This document shows positions 34,416 to 43,003 of a stretch of 64,000 nucleotides of DNA, piece by piece (positions within the stretch are counted from its first letter, which is position 1; each line of letters opens with the position of its first letter). This DNA comes from UBA2862 sp045658005 (GTDB lineage Bacteria; Bacillota; Clostridia; Christensenellales; Aristaeellaceae): the NCBI GenBank assembly GCA_045658005.1, contig JAZOUD010000163.1, forward strand, positions 1 to 64,000, read 5' to 3'. A model generated the notes under the pieces. The model had not been told where the DNA came from. It saw only the letters and a program-made list of their open reading frames with translations, and did not search any database. The position numbers were made by a program, and so were the translations under genes.

Positions 34416-35465
34416 TCAGGAGAAGTACAGGTTGACGTGGATGCTCTCGTCGTTCATGTTCTCAGCGGTGTACCACTGGCAGCCGGTGTCGACGTCCTCG
34501 ACGGGCTCGCCGTTGGCGGCCTTGACCATCAGCTCGACCAGGGTCTCGCCCATGGCGAAGGGCGCCTGGGTGATGGCGCCCAGGAAGGTGCCATCCTCGA
34601 CGGCGGCGGTGATGACGGCGCCGGAGTCGAAGCCCGCGGCGATGACCTGGCCTTCGCCGGTGCCGACCTTCTGCAGGTTCTCGTTGGCGGTGACGATGGC
34701 CTCGGCGGAGTGCTGGTTGGAGCCGTAGATCGCGATGATGTCAGACTTGTTCAGCAGGTTCTGGCAGTCGATGGCGGACAGCTCAGTGGTGACCTGGGAG
34801 GGCACGAGGGTCTCGATGACGATCTTGCCGTCGTCCACGGACTCGACCTTGGCGCCGTTGACGTACTTCTCGTTGCCTTCCAGCTTCACGGTGTAGCCGT
34901 CGGCGGCAGCCAGCTCGCCGATCTTGTCGATGAAGCCCAGGCCGCGCTGGGTAACGGACTCGGAGACGGCGTCCTGCGCGGACACGCCGATGCGCACGGT
35001 GCCCTCAGCGGCAGCGATGCGATCCTTGATGGCCTCGTAGACCTTCTCGCCGGCCAGAGCGCCAGCGTTGTAGTTGTTGGTGGCGCAGTTGGCGAAGATC
35101 GCGCCTTCGGGAGCGCCGGGCACGCCGGAGTCAAAGCCGATGATCGGGATGCCGGCTTCCTGGGCGGCCTTGATCTCGTCCAGGCAGGTCTCGGTGGACA
35201 GGGCGGCCAGGCCGATGGCCTTGGGGCCGGCGTTGATGGCGGACTTCAGCTGTGACAGCTGCTCCTCGTAGGCGGACTCGTTGGCGGGGCCGACGAAGTT
35301 GATCTCGACGCCGAGCTCGGCGGCCTTGGACTGAGCGCCCTTCAGGACGGCCTGCCAGTACTCGTGCTGGAAGCCCTTGGACACGATCTCGTAGTCCGCG
35401 GCGAGGGCGGCGGTGGCGCTGAAGACCAGCATCAGAGCCAGGACGATAGCCAACATTTTCTTCAT
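34416..35465 (-). CDS. Sugar ABC transporter substrate-binding protein (RbsB-like)
   Basis: This 349-residue type-1 periplasmic-binding-protein fold has signal peptide MKKMLAIVLALMLV...ALAADY. VSKGFQHEYWQAVLKGA, GPANESAYEEQLSQL and PIIGFDSGVPGA are typical of ribose/galactose-type ligands; the exact sugar cannot be read. GGAGGTATCCCC precedes the ATG at 35465. The same frame stays open far upstream through the preceding permease gene, but that extension is out of frame with the permease and has no start signal. It is the last gene of the second ABC operon. Confidence 0.9.
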   Translation of the reverse strand: MKKMLAIVLALMLVFSATAALAADYEIVSKGFQHEYWQAVLKGAQSKAAELGVEINFVGPANESAYEEQLSQLKSAINAGPKAIGLAALSTETCLDEIKAAQEAGIPIIGFDSGVPGAPEGAIFANCATNNYNAGALAGEKVYEAIKDRIAAAEGTVRIGVSAQDAVSESVTQRGLGFIDKIGELAAADGYTVKLEGNEKYVNGAKVESVDDGKIVIETLVPSQVTTELSAIDCQNLLNKSDIIAIYGSNQHSAEAIVTANENLQKVGTGEGQVIAAGFDSGAVITAAVEDGTFLGAITQAPFAMGETLVELMVKAANGEPVEDVDTGCQWYTAENMNDESIHVNLYFS

Positions 35466-35533
35466 GGGGATACCTCCTAAAAATTGTTCTATGTTTACCG
35501 CACGCTGGCGGTACACACCGTTGCTTTGACGGA

Positions 35534-36541
35534 TCAAGCCGCCTTTTTGTTCTTCAGGACGTCGATGTAGATGGCGACGATCAGCACGATGCCGGTGATG
35601 ATCTGCTGCCAGTTGGCCTGCAGGCCCACGTAGGGCAGGCCGGTCTTGAGCAGCGACATCACGAACACGCCCAGCAGCGTGCCGATGATGCTGCCCTGGC
35701 CGCCGGTCATCGACGTGCCGCCGATGATCGCGCCGCCGATGGCGTCCAGCTCCAGGCCCGCGCCGGTGCCGGGAGCCACGGAGGAGGAGAAGGTGGCCGC
35801 GTAGGCGATGCCCGCCAGTCCCGCGAAGAAGCCGGAGATGATGTAGGCCATCATCTGGTACTTGATCACGTTCACGCCGGAGAGGCGTGCCGCCTCCTTG
35901 TTGGAGCCGATGGCGATGATGTAGCGGCCTACCCGGGTCTTGTTCAGCACGATGGACATCAATATAATGAAGAACAGGACGATGGCAAAGCCCACCGGGA
36001 TGATCTTGCCGTTGTCGATGATCTTGAACAGGCTGCGGAACCAGCCGTCCGGGCTGTTGCGGGAGGGCCAGGCCGCGGACATACCGCCGGTAATGATGGA
36101 GCCCAGGCCGCGGTTGATCAGCATCGTGCACAGCGTGGCGATGAAGGGCGGCAGGTTCATGACAGCCACCAATATGCCGTTGAGACAACCGATGCAAAGG
36201 CCCAGGGCAATGGCTATCAGCATGCCTCCCCACACAGGCCATCCAAAGTGATGTATCAGGAAGCCGCCCGTCAGCGCGTAGCAGATCATGCCCGTGCCTA
36301 CCGACAGGTCGTTGCCGCCGGAGATCAGGCAGAAGGTGACGCCGATGGCCATGAAGGTGATGTAGTAGGAATAGTCCAGTATGCTGACCACGGTGGCGTA
36401 CTGCCGGAACGCGGGGCTGAGGATGCTGAACAGCACCGCCTCCAGTATGACGGCCAGCACCACCACGATGCGCTGCAGGCCTATGGCCTGGACGATGGGG
36501 TTATTGGCAAACCCGCGCTTTTCACTAAGCTGTTTCTGCAT
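35534..36541 (-). CDS. Sugar ABC transporter permease (RbsC family)
   Basis: This 335-residue integral membrane protein shows FCLISGGNDLSVGTGM near residue 58, GCLNGILVAVMNLPPFIATL near residue 120 and GGAIIGGTSMTGGQGS near residue 265. These are the RbsC-type landmarks. It should dimerise with the second permease of this operon. The gap to that gene is 12 bases, and the gap to the binding-protein gene is 68 bases and contains a short TACCGC/GCGGTA stem. Confidence 0.92.
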   Translation of the reverse strand: MQKQLSEKRGFANNPIVQAIGLQRIVVVLAVILEAVLFSILSPAFRQYATVVSILDYSYYITFMAIGVTFCLISGGNDLSVGTGMICYALTGGFLIHHFGWPVWGGMLIAIALGLCIGCLNGILVAVMNLPPFIATLCTMLINRGLGSIITGGMSAAWPSRNSPDGWFRSLFKIIDNGKIIPVGFAIVLFFIILMSIVLNKTRVGRYIIAIGSNKEAARLSGVNVIKYQMMAYIISGFFAGLAGIAYAATFSSSVAPGTGAGLELDAIGGAIIGGTSMTGGQGSIIGTLLGVFVMSLLKTGLPYVGLQANWQQIITGIVLIVAIYIDVLKNKKAA

Positions 36542-36553
36542 GCTCGCGCCTCC

Positions 36554-37525
36554 TTACTTCTTGCGGCTGCTGGAACGGATGTCCGAGAACACGGCCAGCG
36601 CCACGATGATGCCGGTGATGATGTACTGGTAGTCCGGCCTGAAGCCCATGGCTTGGATGCCCACGCGCAGCAGGGAGATGATGAACACGCCGATGACAGT
36701 GCCGCCGATGGAGGCGACGCCGCCCGCCATCGAGGTGCCGCCCATCACGCAGCTTGCGATGGCGTTGTTGTTGAACTCGTCGCCCAGGCCCGGTTGTACC
36801 TGGGTGATGACGCCCACGTAGGTGATGGCCGCGATGCCCGCCAGCGTGCCGCAGAACACATAGGCCAGCGCCTCCCACTTGCGGGTGTCCACGCCGGAGA
36901 GCCGCACGGCCTCGCGGTTGGAGCCGATGCAGAGGATGTAGCGCCCGATCTTGGTCTTGTTCAGGATGATGCTGCAAATGATTGCCACCACCAGCAGGAA
37001 CAGCAGGCCTGTGGGGAACCCGTTATAGGAGACGAAATACTTGTATGCGCTGTTGGGCTCGCCGGAGGCGGGCCAGTTGGAATTCTGCACGTGGGTGAAC
37101 ACCGAGCCGACGCCCTTGGCCAGCATCATCGAGGCCATGGACGATATGAAGGAGGGCAGCCCCATGTAGGCCACGAGCATGCCGTTGAAGCAGCCGAATA
37201 TGAAGCCGACGATCACGCACATGATCAGCGCCAGCCACAGCGGCCACCCGAAGGTGACCAGCAGCCTGCCGCCGATCAGGCCCGCGCAGACCATCACCGG
37301 GCCGATGGAAAAGTCGATGCCGCCGGTGGCGATGACGAAGGTGACGCCCAGGGCCAGGAAGCCCAGGTAGTCCACCATGTTCAGGGCGTTGTTGATGTCG
37401 CCCTGGCCCAGCATGCGCCCGCTGCCCAGCGAGAAGACGAAATAGAGCAGGATCAATACGCCGACAAGGACGATCCGGTTAAAGCCCAGCTTTTTGACGA
37501 TGGGCAGGTTCTTGAAGTTTTCCAT
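36554..37525 (-). CDS. Sugar ABC transporter permease (RbsC family)
   Basis: This 323-residue permease has FVIATGGIDFSIGPVMV, GCFNGMLVAYMGLPSFISS and CVMGGTSMAGGVASIGGT, the typical RbsC signature segments. LCIGSNREAVRLSGVD is the loop expected to contact the ATPase. The ATG at 37525 lies six bases after AGGAGGGAG. An earlier in-frame ATG at 37543 overlaps the ATPase stop and is less likely. Confidence 0.91.
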   Translation of the reverse strand: MENFKNLPIVKKLGFNRIVLVGVLILLYFVFSLGSGRMLGQGDINNALNMVDYLGFLALGVTFVIATGGIDFSIGPVMVCAGLIGGRLLVTFGWPLWLALIMCVIVGFIFGCFNGMLVAYMGLPSFISSMASMMLAKGVGSVFTHVQNSNWPASGEPNSAYKYFVSYNGFPTGLLFLLVVAIICSIILNKTKIGRYILCIGSNREAVRLSGVDTRKWEALAYVFCGTLAGIAAITYVGVITQVQPGLGDEFNNNAIASCVMGGTSMAGGVASIGGTVIGVFIISLLRVGIQAMGFRPDYQYIITGIIVALAVFSDIRSSSRKK

Positions 37526-37539
37526 GCTTCTCCCTCCTG

Positions 37540-39030
37540 TCATCGCAGCGTCGCGGCGTGCATGATCTTCTCCTGCGTCGCCTCTGCGATATCAATTTCA
37601 GCGGTCTTGCGGCCCTCGCACATGACCACGATGCGGTCGGACATGCGCAGGATCTCCGTCATTTCGGAGGAGATCATGATGATGGATTTGCCCTCGGCGG
37701 CCAGCTCGTTCATCAGGTGGTAGATTTCGCTCTTCGCGCCGACGTCGATGCCGCGGGTGGGCTCGTCGAAGATCAGTATGTCGCAGTTGCGCACCAGCCA
37801 CTTGGCCACGACCACCTTCTGCTGGTTGCCGCCGGAGAGGTTGACCACCAGCTGGTCGACGCTGGGCGTCTTGGTCTTGAGCCGGTCGATGTACTTCTGT
37901 GTAGCCTCGTTTTCCTTCTTTTTGTCGATGAACAGGCCCTTCAGGAAGTCCTTCAGCGAGGCCATCGTGGAGTTTTCCGCAATGGTCTTGCCCACCACGA
38001 TGCCGTAGCGCTTGCGGTCCTCGGACAGATAGCCGATGCCGTGCTTCACGGCGTCCTGGGGGGAGTGGATCTCCACCTTCTGGCCGTTGACCCAGATGTC
38101 GCCGGATTCCTTCGGGTCCGCGCCGAACAGGGCCCGGGCGGTCTCGGTGCGGCCGGCGCCCATCAGGCCCGAGAAGCCGAGGATCTCGCCCTTGTGCAGC
38201 TCGAAGCTGACGTCCCTGACCATCTTGCCGGCGTTCAGGTGCTCCACCTTCAATACCACCGGGGCATTTGGCTTGACCATGGAATGGGTCTTCGGGTCCT
38301 CGTAGATCACGCGGCCCACCATCATGTGGATGATGTCGTCCTTGGTGGAATCGGCGGTGATCAGCGTGCCCACATAGCCGCCGTCGCGCATGACGGTGAC
38401 CCGGTCGGTGATGACCTTGATCTCGTCCATGCGGTGGGAGATGTACACGATGCCCAGCTGCTTGCTGCGCAGGTCGCGGATGATCTTGAACAGCTCCTCG
38501 ATCTCCGCCTCGGTCAGCGCCGCGGAGGGCTCGTCGAATATGATGACCTTGGCCTCGTGTGAAATCGCCTTCGCGATTTCGCACATCTGCTGCTTGCCGA
38601 CGGTCAGGTTGCCCATCTTCTCCGCGGGGTTGATGTCGATGCCCAGCTGCTGGAACAGCTTGCGGGCCTCGTCGTTCATCCTGCCGTCGTCGATCAGGCC
38701 GCCCTTCATGTATTCGCGGCCGATGAAGATGTTCTGGGCCACGGTCAGGTGGTTCATCATGTTCAGCTCCTGGTGAACGATGACGATGCCTGCCTCCTGG
38801 GCCTCCTTGGGGTTGTGGAATTCCACTTCGCGCCCCTCGTAGGTGATGGTGCCGGAATCCTTGCTGTAGATGCCGGTCAGCACCTTCATCAGCGTGGACT
38901 TGCCCGCGCCGTTTTCACCCATCAGCGCGTGTACTTCGCCCTTGCGCACCTCCAGATCGACGTGATCCAGCGCGCGCACGCCGGGGAACGATTTGTCGAT
39001 GCCCTTCATCGTCAATATGACTTCTCCCAC
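37540..39030 (-). CDS. Sugar ABC transporter ATP-binding protein (RbsA type)
   Basis: This 496-residue protein has two ABC domains. Walker A is GENGAGKST at residues 38-46, and the first Walker B is VIIFDEPSAALT near residue 160. The second domain carries LSGGNQQKVVVAKWL near residue 395 and ILIFDEPTRGIDVG, with both D-E residues retained. It energises the two RbsC-type permeases encoded after it. Translation starts with GTG after GGAGGTAGTGTC. It is the first gene of the second sugar ABC operon and has an unusually structured leader. Confidence 0.93.
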   Translation of the reverse strand: MGEVILTMKGIDKSFPGVRALDHVDLEVRKGEVHALMGENGAGKSTLMKVLTGIYSKDSGTITYEGREVEFHNPKEAQEAGIVIVHQELNMMNHLTVAQNIFIGREYMKGGLIDDGRMNDEARKLFQQLGIDINPAEKMGNLTVGKQQMCEIAKAISHEAKVIIFDEPSAALTEAEIEELFKIIRDLRSKQLGIVYISHRMDEIKVITDRVTVMRDGGYVGTLITADSTKDDIIHMMVGRVIYEDPKTHSMVKPNAPVVLKVEHLNAGKMVRDVSFELHKGEILGFSGLMGAGRTETARALFGADPKESGDIWVNGQKVEIHSPQDAVKHGIGYLSEDRKRYGIVVGKTIAENSTMASLKDFLKGLFIDKKKENEATQKYIDRLKTKTPSVDQLVVNLSGGNQQKVVVAKWLVRNCDILIFDEPTRGIDVGAKSEIYHLMNELAAEGKSIIMISSEMTEILRMSDRIVVMCEGRKTAEIDIAEATQEKIMHAATLR

Positions 39031-39116
39031 GACACTACCTCCGTTTCGCTCATTGTGGGGCTTGCCTTCACCGGTCCATTGGTCCTGCGCCGGGCGCGGC
39101 CGCGGACAGAATTGTC

Positions 39117-39178
39117 GCCAACGACGGTCGATGCTGTATTTTGCGCCGGATCGATCGTCGTTGGCCGATCCGGCGCAA
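39117..39178 (-). promoter_or_regulatory. Switch-like leader with two mutually exclusive hairpins
   Basis: Read on the minus strand, TTGCGCCGGATCG pairs with CGATCCGGCGCAA (13 bp, 12-base loop). The loop bases GCCAACGACG are also perfectly complementary to CGTCGTTGGC 14 bases downstream (39117-39126). A further CGAT/ATCG extension of that second helix takes bases from the first, so the two cannot coexist fully. The transcription start predicted from the promoter is about five bases upstream of the first stem. It matches no riboswitch class I recognise, and a DNA operator is an alternative reading. Confidence 0.6.
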
Positions 39179-39189
39179 TTATCGGTTAC

Positions 39190-39218
39190 ATTATATATAT
39201 TCTGAAACGAAATGTCAA
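39190..39218 (-). promoter_or_regulatory. Consensus promoter of the second sugar ABC operon
   Basis: On the minus strand TTGACA and TATAAT are both perfect and separated by exactly 17 bases. The predicted leader is about 150 bases, most of it structured. Confidence 0.88.
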
Positions 39219-39455
39219 TCCAAATTTAGCAATCCGCACAAATGTCAAAAATCAGCAAGTTACAGCTCAGCGTGTACAAGGCGAGGGAACAGCCCTAAAG
39301 GACTAGCTTCGCGTCGGGAACAGGAATAGTGGCTGCCGCCCGTTCTGTTGAATCCATTGGAGCAGGAAGCACGGCAACAGCTTTTCCGGTTTCCTCGGCG
39401 TCAGTCCTGCGAATCCCCCTTCATCAATGGACGCTCAGCTGTAACATCAGCAATG

Positions 39456-39577
39456 TTACCATTCACTCTTGCGCGAGAATCACCGTACCGGCGAGCAGTG
39501 CTGGCCACGGGCCTGTATGGCGAGCGCTGCTCGCCGGTACGGATACGTGCCAAACGGATTGAAGGGTGAATGATAAC
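39456..39577. repeat. Nested inverted-repeat (MITE/REP-like) element
   Basis: The outer arms GTTACCATTCAC (39456-39467) and GTGAATGATAAC (39566-39577) match at 11 of 12 positions. The inner arms CCGTACCGGCGAGCAG (39483-39498) and CTGCTCGCCGGTACGG (39527-39542) are perfect over 16 bp. The right end touches the stop codon of the aldo/keto reductase gene. No coding capacity is seen. Confidence 0.65.
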
Positions 39578-40582
39578 TCAGCAATCGGTGCAGCTGACGA
39601 TGACGCCGTTCTCGTCCCACAGGTCGTGCCAGTCGTTGGCGCCGGGCCACAGGAACACCTGGCCCTTCACCAGGCGGTTGTTCCGCTCCAGCGTGGCGAT
39701 GGTCGCCATCTCCGCGTCGGTCAGCTTTTCGGTGACGGCGGCGCGCAGGTTGGCCTCGTAGTTGTGCACCGAGAAGGGGATCGGCAGCTGGCCCCGCTGC
39801 AGCGCCCACTTCAGGCAGATGATGGCGGGGTGGCAGCCGTGGGCCTTCGCGATCTCAACCAACTCGGGCATCTGCATGTCGGCGATGTCCTCGGGCAGTA
39901 TGTCGCGCTCGGGGCGGCGGGGGGAGCCCAGGGGCATGTAGCCGATGTTCAGTATGTCCCTCGCCTTCAGGTAATCGAACAGTTCCTGCTGCTGGAAGCA
40001 GGGGTGCAGCTCCGATTCGCAGGCCGCGGGCCTGATGCGCAGCTTGGGAAGCACGGCGTCCAGCTTCGGTATGGTCATGTTGGAGATGCCGATGTGCTTC
40101 ACCAGGCCCTCGTCCACCAGCGCCTCGATCTGGCGGTAGGTGTCCAGGAACTCCGCCACCGAGAAGGGCTTGCTGTCGGGGTTGCGGGAATCCACGTCAC
40201 AGAAGGGGGCGTGGTAGTTGGGGAAGGGCCAGTGGATAAACAGCATGTCCAGGTAGTCGCACTGCAGGTCCGCGATGGACTTTTTGCAGGACTCGGCCAC
40301 GCGCCGGTGCATGTCGTTCCACACCTTGGACATGATGAACAGCTCCTCGCGCTTCACCACGCCCTCGTCGAAGGCGGCGCGGAACTGGACGCCGATCTTG
40401 TCCTCGTTGCCGTAGCAGGCGGCGCAGTCGAACAGCCGGTAGCCGGCGCGGATGCCGCCGGCCACGGCGTCGGCTACCTCTTCGGGGGTCACCCGGTCGG
40501 AGCCGAAGGTGCCCATGCCGATGCAGGGAATGACGCCGCCGTCGTTCAATTTAAAGGAAGGTACGGTCCTGGGATCGATCAT
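39578..40582 (-). CDS. Aldo/keto reductase
   Basis: This 334-residue NAD(P)H-dependent oxidoreductase has a complete catalytic tetrad: D52 and Y57 in FDCAACYGNE, K86 in MSKVWND and H117 in FIHWPF. GISNMTIPKL near residue 160 and the C-terminal FSVHNYEANL cofactor region are as in the family. The substrate is probably a sugar or its derivative, given the location between a sugar ABC operon and a zinc dehydrogenase gene. It follows the dehydrogenase gene by 18 bases on the same strand, so the two enzymes may act in sequence (inference). Confidence 0.9.
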   Translation of the reverse strand: MIDPRTVPSFKLNDGGVIPCIGMGTFGSDRVTPEEVADAVAGGIRAGYRLFDCAACYGNEDKIGVQFRAAFDEGVVKREELFIMSKVWNDMHRRVAESCKKSIADLQCDYLDMLFIHWPFPNYHAPFCDVDSRNPDSKPFSVAEFLDTYRQIEALVDEGLVKHIGISNMTIPKLDAVLPKLRIRPAACESELHPCFQQQELFDYLKARDILNIGYMPLGSPRRPERDILPEDIADMQMPELVEIAKAHGCHPAIICLKWALQRGQLPIPFSVHNYEANLRAAVTEKLTDAEMATIATLERNNRLVKGQVFLWPGANDWHDLWDENGVIVSCTDC

Positions 40583-40600
40583 GGTGATTCCTCCTCGTCA

Positions 40601-41662
40601 TCAGTCGGGATATACGATCGCGACCTTGCCGCACTGGCCGGAGGCCATCAGGCGGTAGGCCTCGGCCACGTCCTTCAGCTCGAAGCGGTGGGTGATCAGC
40701 TTGTCGGGATGGATGCCCCAGCGCACCAGGTGCTCCACCAGCTCCTCCATGCGCCACAGCGAGGTGACCCAGCTGCCGTAAATGCTCTTCTGGCCGTGCA
40801 TGATGTCGGGGGAGGGGTTGAAGGTCACGTCGTTGCCCTCGCCGACCATGGCCATCTTGCCCCACTCGCGGGTGCAGCGGATCGCCATGGCGCGGGCGGA
40901 ATTGTTGGCCGAGCAGTCGATGGCGCGCTCGCAGCCGTAGCCCTGGGTGACCTCCATGATCTTCTTCTCGCATTCCTCGACGTTCGCGCTGTTGAAAACG
41001 TAGTCCGCCAGGCCCAGGTCCTTGGCCAGCTTCATGCGGTCCTCGTTCACGTCGCAGCCGATGGTGGTGTCGCAGCCCATGGCCTTCGCCAGCATCAGCG
41101 TGGCCAGGCCCACCGGGCCCAGGCCGGTGACCAGCACACGGTCGTTGCCGGAGACGCCGATCTTCATCAGGGCCTCGTAGCAGGTGCCGAAGCCGCAGGC
41201 CACCTGCGCGCCGTCCTCATAGGTCAGCTCGTCGGGCAGGGCGATCAGGTCCTTCTCGTCGCAGAGCATGTAGGGGGCCATGCCGCCGTTGCGCTGCCAG
41301 CCGTAGGCCGCGCGGTAGGGGCTCTTGCAGGAGATATAGTAGCCGCGCCGGCAGTCGTAGCACACGCCGCAGCCGGAGATGTGGTACACGATGACCCTGT
41401 CGCCCTTCTTGAACCGCTTCAGGCCCTCGCCCTCTTCGACGATGATGCCGCAGGGCTCGTGGCCGGCGATCATGCCGGGCTGGTAGCCCTCGGGGCCCTT
41501 GCCCACGTGGGCGCGGTAGATGCAGCGGATGTCCGAGCCGCAAATGGTGGAAGCCTTGGTCTTCACCAGCACCTGGCCGTGGCCCGGCTTGGGAATCTCA
41601 AACTCCTTCAGCTCGACGGTGCTGTTGCCCGGAAGAATGGCGCCAAGAATCTTTTTATCCAT
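40601..41662 (-). CDS. Zinc-dependent alcohol/polyol dehydrogenase
   Basis: This 353-residue medium-chain dehydrogenase has catalytic-zinc ligands C41 (ICGSD) and H67/E68 (AGHEPCG). The structural zinc site has CGVCYDCRRGYYISC. The Rossmann motif is TGLGPVGLA near residue 180. It oxidises an alcohol or sugar with NAD(P)+. Context among fucose genes suggests a deoxysugar, possibly an L-fucose oxidative step, but this is not proven by sequence. It is the first gene of a two-gene unit with the aldo/keto reductase, divergent from an AraC regulator. Confidence 0.92.
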   Translation of the reverse strand: MDKKILGAILPGNSTVELKEFEIPKPGHGQVLVKTKASTICGSDIRCIYRAHVGKGPEGYQPGMIAGHEPCGIIVEEGEGLKRFKKGDRVIVYHISGCGVCYDCRRGYYISCKSPYRAAYGWQRNGGMAPYMLCDEKDLIALPDELTYEDGAQVACGFGTCYEALMKIGVSGNDRVLVTGLGPVGLATLMLAKAMGCDTTIGCDVNEDRMKLAKDLGLADYVFNSANVEECEKKIMEVTQGYGCERAIDCSANNSARAMAIRCTREWGKMAMVGEGNDVTFNPSPDIMHGQKSIYGSWVTSLWRMEELVEHLVRWGIHPDKLITHRFELKDVAEAYRLMASGQCGKVAIVYPD

Positions 41663-41926
41663 GATGAAAGCCTCCCTGTGTATTTTATCTCGATATTAAG
41701 AGTATAACAAATTCCGCGCCTTCGGGTTAGAGAAAAACCCGACGTTTTTATGTTAAATATGTCGTTTTGGCGAAGGTGGATGTCCGTTTGGTGTAAGTGT
41801 GGGGTATAATAGGGAATGAGGACATCGAGCGCCCGGAAAACTCTCCAGTGGAGAGCATGAACGCTACGCTAGACGCCCTACGGGCGTTGCAGCGAGATGG
41901 GGCCGGCAGGCCCAAGGGAATGAGGA

Positions 41927-42796
41927 ATGAATATGGAAACCTATGAGTTTTCCTTCGGCTTTGAGCTGGGGTGTTTGCACGTCGCGCCGGTGCACGTGCG
42001 CATCGAGCAGCTGCCGGCGGTCATCGCGGCGCACAGGCATTCGAACACAAGCTATGAGATCCATTACACCCGCAGCGGTCAGGGCGACGTGACCATCGAC
42101 GGCAGGACACGGGGCGTGGGGCCTGATACGCTGTACGTCACCGGGCCGGGGGTCGAGCACGCCCAGCGCTCGGACCCCCGCAGCCCCATCGTCGAATACT
42201 GCCTCTACCTGAACTGCGAGCTGGCGGCGCGGGCGACGGAGGACCCGTTCTTCCGCTTTGCCCGGACCCACTTCTGGATGGGCGAGGACGGCGGGCGGGT
42301 GTACCCGCTGCTGGAGAAGCTGGTGGAGGAGGGCCGCGACCCCAGGCCGGGGGCGCGGGAGATGGCGGAGGCGCTGCTGCGGCAGATCATCGTGCTGCTG
42401 ATGCGCATGTACCGCATGGAGACCGGGCCCGCGCCCGTGCGCGTCCGCGTGCCGGCGCTGACCCGGGCGGGGTTGATGCCCATCGTCGAGGACGCCTTCT
42501 TCTACCGCCACCGCACGCTGACGCTTTCGGACCTGGCGAGCCTTTTGAACCTGAGCCAGCGCCAGACCCAGCGGCTGCTGCGGGACAACTTTGGCAAGAC
42601 CTTTTCCCAGAAGCTGACCGACGCCCGCATGGCCGCGGCCTCCCAGCTGCTCACCGGCACCGACCTGTCCGTCACGGAGATCGCCGAGCGCTCCGGCTAT
42701 TCCTCCATCGAGCACTTCTCCGCCGCCTTCCACCGACAGATGGGGTGTTCGCCACGGGAGTACAGGAAGGGGCAGAGGGAACAGGACGGCCCGTAG
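41927..42796 (+). CDS. AraC-family transcriptional regulator
   Basis: This 289-residue protein has a cupin-type N-terminus (AHRHSNTSYEIHYTRSGQG, around residues 35-53). The C-terminal AraC domain has LTLSDLASLLNLSQRQTQRLLR and LSVTEIAERSGYSSIEHFSAAF. Two starts fit: ATG 41927 with AAGGGA seven bases upstream, or ATG 41933 with GAGG seven bases upstream. The leader has several stems (ACTCTCC/GGAGAG and AACGCCC-type arms at 41835-41890). A -10 TATAAT is at 41805-41810. It is divergent from the zinc dehydrogenase unit and probably controls it. Confidence 0.92.
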   Translation: MNMETYEFSFGFELGCLHVAPVHVRIEQLPAVIAAHRHSNTSYEIHYTRSGQGDVTIDGRTRGVGPDTLYVTGPGVEHAQRSDPRSPIVEYCLYLNCELAARATEDPFFRFARTHFWMGEDGGRVYPLLEKLVEEGRDPRPGAREMAEALLRQIIVLLMRMYRMETGPAPVRVRVPALTRAGLMPIVEDAFFYRHRTLTLSDLASLLNLSQRQTQRLLRDNFGKTFSQKLTDARMAAASQLLTGTDLSVTEIAERSGYSSIEHFSAAFHRQMGCSPREYRKGQREQDGP

Positions 42797-43003
42797 CGGC
42801 GCGGCATCGCTCCTTACCGGGTTGACGCTGAATGAAATTAACTCTGTGGCAGGCTTATAAAGAGGCCTATATATTAGAGATATATAAGGGCAAATATAAA
42901 GCTGCCCCATTCTGCCCCGGATCGGCGGGGTGATTCCCTTTTTTGGGCATTTATGGTAGAATAACACTTGGCGCGCATCCGCGCCGGGAAGGCGGTACGG
43001 CAT

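Larger units (their letters stand above)
39031..39577. other. Intergenic region with promoter, leader structure and repeats
   Basis: This 547-base gap contains no supported gene. From left to right it holds the leader and promoter of the second ABC operon (up to 39218), an inverted repeat GTTACAGCTCAGCG (39259-39272) with CGCTCAGCTGTAAC (39433-39446, 13 of 14 bases), and a nested inverted-repeat element at 39456-39577. The 160 bases inside 39273-39432 show nothing recognisable. Confidence 0.65.

Noticed and set aside
34416..36242. A 608-codon version of the substrate-binding protein
   Set aside because: The upstream half runs out of frame through the permease gene. The signal peptide and GGAGG site define a start at 35465.
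39117..39178. A true H-type pseudoknot in the leader
   Set aside because: The first stem and the loop pairing are directly adjacent with no connecting base, too short to cross a ten-base-pair helix. Alternative hairpins are sterically more reasonable.
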